Assembly: GCA_027451785.1 (NCBI GenBank)
Contig: DAIDIS010000139.1
Coordinates: 1-16,211, forward strand
Reading direction: 5' to 3'
DNA: 16,211 bases
From: Acidimicrobiales bacterium
Lineage (GTDB): Bacteria > Actinomycetota > Acidimicrobiia > Acidimicrobiales > JAKAVM01
Shown: positions 13,434 through 16,211 of the stretch, piece by piece
Layout: each line of letters starts with the position of its first letter
Position numbering within the stretch: position 1 is the stretch's first letter
Notes under the pieces: generated by a model
Told to the model about the DNA's origin: nothing
The model's database searches: none
What the model saw: the letters and a program-made list of their open reading frames with translations, nothing else
Program-made: the position numbers and the translations under genes

Positions 13434-13450
13434 CTAAGGTACCAACTTAG
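13434..13450 (+). promoter_or_regulatory. -10-like box inside a small hairpin at the nucleotidyltransferase start
   Basis: CTAAG (13434-13438) pairs with CTTAG (13446-13450) around the loop gtaccaa, and the second arm includes the G of the GTG start codon. Within it, TAAGGT (13435-13440) fits a TAnnnT -10 element placed for a transcript that starts at or a few bases before GTG 13450. The AAGG could alternatively serve as a weak ribosome site. The two readings exclude each other as main functions. Confidence 0.3.
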
Positions 13451-14190
13451 TGAAAGGTGTCATCCTCGCAGGTGGTAGCGGCACTCGGATGAAGCCGCTT
13501 ACCAGCATCACGAACAAGCATCTCCTTCCGATCTACGATCGGCCAATGGTGACCTATGCCATCGAGGCTATGGTCAACTCCGGGATAAGCGAGATCATGG
13601 TCGTTACCGGTGGCACGCACGCCGGTGAGTTCCTGAGGCTGCTGGGCAACGGCGAGCCATGGGGTATAGGCAGGCTTACGTACGCATACCAAGAAAAGCC
13701 TGGCGGGATTGCGGAGGCCCTAGGGCTTGCGGAGCGCTTCGTCGATCGGGAGAAGGTCGCTGTGATGCTTGCCGACAATATTTTTGAGCGTTCAATTGCC
13801 GGAATCGTCTCGAACTTCGAGGCTCAATCGGCGGGAGCGAGAATCGTTCTTTCCAAAGTCGACGACGCCTCGCACTTGAAGAGCCTTGGCGTCGCCGTCT
13901 TTGACGGCGAAAAGGTGACGGGCATAATCGAGAAGCCCGAGGAGCCACCCAGCCCCTTTGCTGTCACCGGGGTCTATTTCTACGACTCGTCCGTATTCGA
14001 GGTCATTTCGCATCTGGTCCCTTCCGGTAGGGGGGAACTGGAGATCACCGACGTGAACAACCACTACATCCGGCAAGGATCGATGGGCTACGACATTCTC
14101 GACGGCTACTGGGGCGATGCGGGAGAGTCGATCGATGCCTACTACCAGGTCAACGACTTCGTACGTACGCACGGAGCCAACAAGGGCTAG
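13450..14190 (+). CDS. Sugar-phosphate nucleotidyltransferase, RmlA-like (glucose-1-phosphate thymidylyltransferase type)
   Basis: A 246-residue nucleotidyltransferase-fold protein. The nucleotide-binding loop is LAGGSGTRMKPLT (residues 6-18), followed by NKHLLPIYDRPM, which mirrors the KQLLPVYDKPM of RmlA. LADNIF with Asp109 corresponds to the GDNIF metal site, and IIEKPEEP and GELEITDVNNHY are also RmlA-like. Such enzymes join a sugar-1-phosphate to a nucleotide for cell-wall or exopolysaccharide sugars. It is about 45 residues shorter than classical RmlA, lacking most of the C-terminal helical part, so sugar and nucleotide specificity are uncertain. No rmlB, rmlC or rmlD gene is nearby. 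The start GTG has only a weak AAGG nine bases upstream. Confidence 0.85.
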   Translation: MKGVILAGGSGTRMKPLTSITNKHLLPIYDRPMVTYAIEAMVNSGISEIMVVTGGTHAGEFLRLLGNGEPWGIGRLTYAYQEKPGGIAEALGLAERFVDREKVAVMLADNIFERSIAGIVSNFEAQSAGARIVLSKVDDASHLKSLGVAVFDGEKVTGIIEKPEEPPSPFAVTGVYFYDSSVFEVISHLVPSGRGELEITDVNNHYIRQGSMGYDILDGYWGDAGESIDAYYQVNDFVRTHGANKG

Positions 14191-14226
14191 CGGAATTCCC
14201 TCGCAAGCCGGACGATCCTAAGCAAG

Positions 14227-15561
14227 ATGTCAACCACCAAAGTGGTCAAGCTTGGTGGAGGTCAGGGTTTCTATGGTGACGGGTTGGCTCCCATTGCCGA
14301 TCTTCTTGGCAGTGGGATCGACTACCTGGTTTGCGACGCACTGGCCGAGCTGACACTGGCAATACTTGCGAAAGACAGGATGGCCGACGAGTCCCTGGGC
14401 TTTGCCCGCAATCTCGGGGCCTACATTGAAGCATGCGCTTCCCGATTGGCTGACGGAACCGTCAAGCTGATCACCAACGCCGGGGGAATTTCGCCGATGA
14501 ATGCTACAAGATCGGCTCTGGCGACTTTCAAATCCTTGGGCCTCAAAGGAATTCGGGTCGCAACTGTCTTGGGGGATGACCTAATGCCTCATTCCGACCT
14601 GTTGCCCGATGGAGGAGGAGAAGCGATCTTTGCTAATGCCTACATTGGCGCAAAGCCTGTGGCCCAGGCTCTTGAGCAAGGTGCGAACGTCGTCATTACG
14701 GGAAGAGTTGCGGATGCTTCGCTCTTTGTCGCCCCACTCGCGCACGAGTTCGGGTGGGATTTCGAAGACTGGGACCTTCTAGCGCAAGGTGTAACTGTGG
14801 GTCACCTACTGGAGTGTTCGGGGCAGGTAACGGGGGGAAACTACTCCGGAAGGTGGTGGGAGAACGCCAACCCCACCAAGATCGGCTTTCCGATCGCTGA
14901 GGTGCATTCGACCGGAGAGGCGGTAATCACCAAGCCGGAGGGATCGGGAGGGTTCGTCACCTTCGATACGGTCAGAGAGCAACTCCTTTATGAGGTTCAT
15001 GACCCGACCGCTTACTTGAATCCCGATGTCACGGTGAACTTGGCGGCTGTCGACTTGTGCGACTTAGGAAATGACAGAGTCCGGGTGTCCGGGGTGTTGG
15101 GCTCCCCAAGACCGCCCCAATACAAGGCTTTGGCCTGCCACCCCGCAGGTTGGGCAGGAGAGGTGAGGATCGGATACCCGTGGCCGGACGCAAGAGCAAA
15201 GGCGGCAGCCGCGGCCAGGTTCATCAGGTCGCGTTGCAAGGAGGAGGGGTATGAGATCGAGGAGTGGCTGGAGGAGTATTTTGGCGACGGCGCTTATAGT
15301 GAGACGTTGATTGATCCGAAATTGGCAGGTTGCGAGCCTAGTGAAGTCGTTTTGAGGTTGGCATGGAAGAGCAGGGACAAGAGCGAGGCTATGAAGGTAT
15401 ACGGCGAGGTCGGAGTGCTGACGCTCTCGGGGCCACCGAGTTTCGCGCCAGTTGGTCGTGGCCGGGACAATAAAGTGACTCAGCTCATGAAGGTGACTCC
15501 CTTTCAGGTGGACCGCTCTGTTGTCGACTCTCAAACCAGGGTGGTCATCGAGGACTCGTAA
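14227..15561 (+). CDS. AtuA-family protein (DUF1446, acyclic terpene utilisation type)
   Basis: A 444-residue protein matching the AtuA/DUF1446 core (PF07287). Typical stretches are VKLGGGQGFYGDGLAPIADL, DYLVCDALAELTLAIL, LITNAGGISP, ATVLGDDLM, FANAYIGAKPVAQAL, ITGRVADASLF and GHLLECSGQVTGGNYSGRW. In Pseudomonas atuA is needed for growth on citronellol and geraniol, but the reaction it carries out is unknown. Many homologues carry a C-terminal ferredoxin-like domain; here that domain is a separate gene 122 bases downstream. None of the geranyl-CoA carboxylase genes that mark a true atu cluster is visible, so the substrate is open. The ATG has no strong ribosome site. Confidence 0.87.
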   Translation: MSTTKVVKLGGGQGFYGDGLAPIADLLGSGIDYLVCDALAELTLAILAKDRMADESLGFARNLGAYIEACASRLADGTVKLITNAGGISPMNATRSALATFKSLGLKGIRVATVLGDDLMPHSDLLPDGGGEAIFANAYIGAKPVAQALEQGANVVITGRVADASLFVAPLAHEFGWDFEDWDLLAQGVTVGHLLECSGQVTGGNYSGRWWENANPTKIGFPIAEVHSTGEAVITKPEGSGGFVTFDTVREQLLYEVHDPTAYLNPDVTVNLAAVDLCDLGNDRVRVSGVLGSPRPPQYKALACHPAGWAGEVRIGYPWPDARAKAAAAARFIRSRCKEEGYEIEEWLEEYFGDGAYSETLIDPKLAGCEPSEVVLRLAWKSRDKSEAMKVYGEVGVLTLSGPPSFAPVGRGRDNKVTQLMKVTPFQVDRSVVDSQTRVVIEDS

Positions 15562-15687
15562 TTGGATGCTAGGTCACCGGCCGGGAATCGTGCGTACCAA
15601 AAGATCCAAGGAAGCGATGCGACTGATGAAGCCGAACTGGAACATGGGGTCGAAAGGACTCGTGGCGTGAAGGAAATAGGGTTTTGA
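15562..15687 (+). other. 41-codon open stretch in the AtuA frame between the AtuA stop and the ferredoxin-fold gene
   Basis: Directly after the AtuA stop (TAA 15559-15561) the same frame continues open from TTG 15562 for 41 codons to TGA 15685-15687. That TGA overlaps the TTG start of the next gene as TTGA, the same junction type as fabZ-xthA and ccmC-ccmD. The peptide (LDARSPAGNRAYQKIQGSDA and 21 more residues) is hydrophilic and unlike any domain I know. About half of its third codon positions are G or C, so coding use is not clear. It may be the decayed linker of a once-fused protein, a small coupled gene or chance. Confidence 0.25.
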
Positions 15688-16043
15688 GGAATATTCAGCT
15701 TCGGTCGATCTGTGGGGTCAGGTGTGGCGACAAGGGAGATATCTCGGATGTGACCCTGTTTGCCGACTCGCCGGAGGGCTACCAAGCGATAAAGGCGGCT
15801 GTCTCTGCCGATGTAGTCAAGGAACATTACCGGCCGTTCGTACATGGCACGGTGACCCGCTACGAGGTGCCAAAGCTATGGGCCTTGAAGTTTGTGATGA
15901 CCGGAGCGCTGGGCGGGGGTGCTCCATCCAGCCTAAGGAGCGACAACCTTGGCAAGACAATGGGCGCTTTCCTTTTGAGGATGTGGGTTGATGTCCCAGA
16001 TGAAATCGCAGACAATCCGACACGCTTTGCGGCACCAAACTGA
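15684..16043 (+). CDS. AtuA-like ferredoxin-fold domain protein
   Basis: A 119-residue protein that matches the C-terminal ferredoxin-like domain (PF23544 type) found fused to or beside AtuA proteins. The N-terminal signature RSICGVRCGDKGDISDVTLFA and VVKEHYRPFVHGTVTRYEVPKLWALKFVMTGALGGG (read across about 43-78) are characteristic. It probably forms a complex with the upstream AtuA protein, and the biochemical role is unknown. The start TTG 15684 has AGGA at 15671-15674; the signature begins only a few residues later, so little can be missing. It contains no iron-sulfur cysteine set, so the name refers to the fold only. Confidence 0.85.
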   Translation: MRNIQLRSICGVRCGDKGDISDVTLFADSPEGYQAIKAAVSADVVKEHYRPFVHGTVTRYEVPKLWALKFVMTGALGGGAPSSLRSDNLGKTMGAFLLRMWVDVPDEIADNPTRFAAPN

Positions 16044-16052
16044 TCGGGAGTG

Positions 16053-16211
16053 GTGATTGACTTGAGTTTTGCAACGGAGACCACCTTGAGCGGTGACTCC
16101 ACCGAAGGCGTGTTTTTGTTCGCTTCAGCAAAGTGCCGTAGCTTCAAGTTCCGTCGTCATCACTGGGTCCTCAATATCGCGCTCGGGCTGACGGCGGGAG
16201 TCCTACGGCTT
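16053..16211 (+). CDS. Unidentified reading frame, 3' truncated by the window end
   Basis: An open frame starts soon after the ferredoxin-fold gene and runs off the end. GTG 16053 is the assumed start; GTG 16050 and TTG 16062 are alternatives, and GGGAG at 16046-16050 best suits the TTG. The 53 visible residues include FLFASAKCRSFKFRRHHWVL and then LNIALGLTAGVLRL, which could be a basic stretch followed by the start of a membrane span. I do not recognise it. Opposite-strand frames here run back over the ferredoxin-fold gene and are less likely. Confidence 0.35.
   Translation, partial: MIDLSFATETTLSGDSTEGVFLFASAKCRSFKFRRHHWVLNIALGLTAGVLRL

Overview
The window reads as ordinary chromosome of a moderately GC-rich bacterium (roughly mid to upper 50s % GC by eye), most likely an actinomycete and plausibly of the Acidimicrobiia type. 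The hints are a lysine/alanine-rich basic protein tail like that of HupB, a LysM protein with several membrane spans, an F420-type luciferase-like oxidoreductase, a CtaG-type oxidase assembly factor, frequent GTG and TTG starts, and several genes without a Shine-Dalgarno sequence. This placement is inference. No rRNA, tRNA, insertion sequence, phage gene or CRISPR array was found.

Layout. 1-303: 3' end of a basic DNA-binding protein gene. 380-1575: fabZ and an exonuclease III gene, overlapping by 4 bases. 1630-2904: a LysM membrane protein. 2948-9634: a complete System I cytochrome c maturation operon in the order ccmA-B-C-D-E-F-G-H, including a 52-residue ccmD that is easy to miss. Nearly every junction is a 4 to 11 base overlap. 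9650-10549: an F420-dependent LLM oxidoreductase 15 bases behind ccmH. 10593-11672 (minus strand): ctaG, convergent with the previous gene. 11673-12053: a divergent intergenic region. 12054-13384: a short-chain dehydrogenase and a VOC (PhnB-like) protein. 13450-14190: an RmlA-like nucleotidyltransferase. 14227-16043: an AtuA-family protein followed by its separate AtuA-like ferredoxin-fold partner. From about 16053 an unidentified reading frame runs off the end.

How the genes fit together. CcmAB with CcmC and CcmD load heme onto CcmE outside the membrane. CcmF, CcmH and the thioredoxin-like CcmG reduce the apocytochrome cysteines and ligate the heme. CtaG, on the opposite strand, belongs to heme-copper oxidase assembly, so the middle of the window is respiratory-chain biogenesis. 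The functional residues I looked for are present: Walker motifs in CcmA, WWD motifs and histidines in CcmC and CcmF, HxxxY in CcmE, and CxxC in CcmG and CcmH. The operon therefore looks functional. The right-hand genes (SDR, VOC, AtuA pair) suggest catabolism of a branched or terpenoid-like substrate, but that is weakly supported.

The points most worth a second look are: a complete System I set in an apparent actinomycete; long disordered cytoplasmic extensions on CcmC, CcmE and CcmF; probable leaderless promoters; short in-frame tandem duplications in disordered parts of several proteins; and a 41-codon open stretch after the AtuA stop that ends in a TTGA overlap with the ferredoxin-fold gene. 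I found nothing I could defend as an undescribed defence or mobile system.
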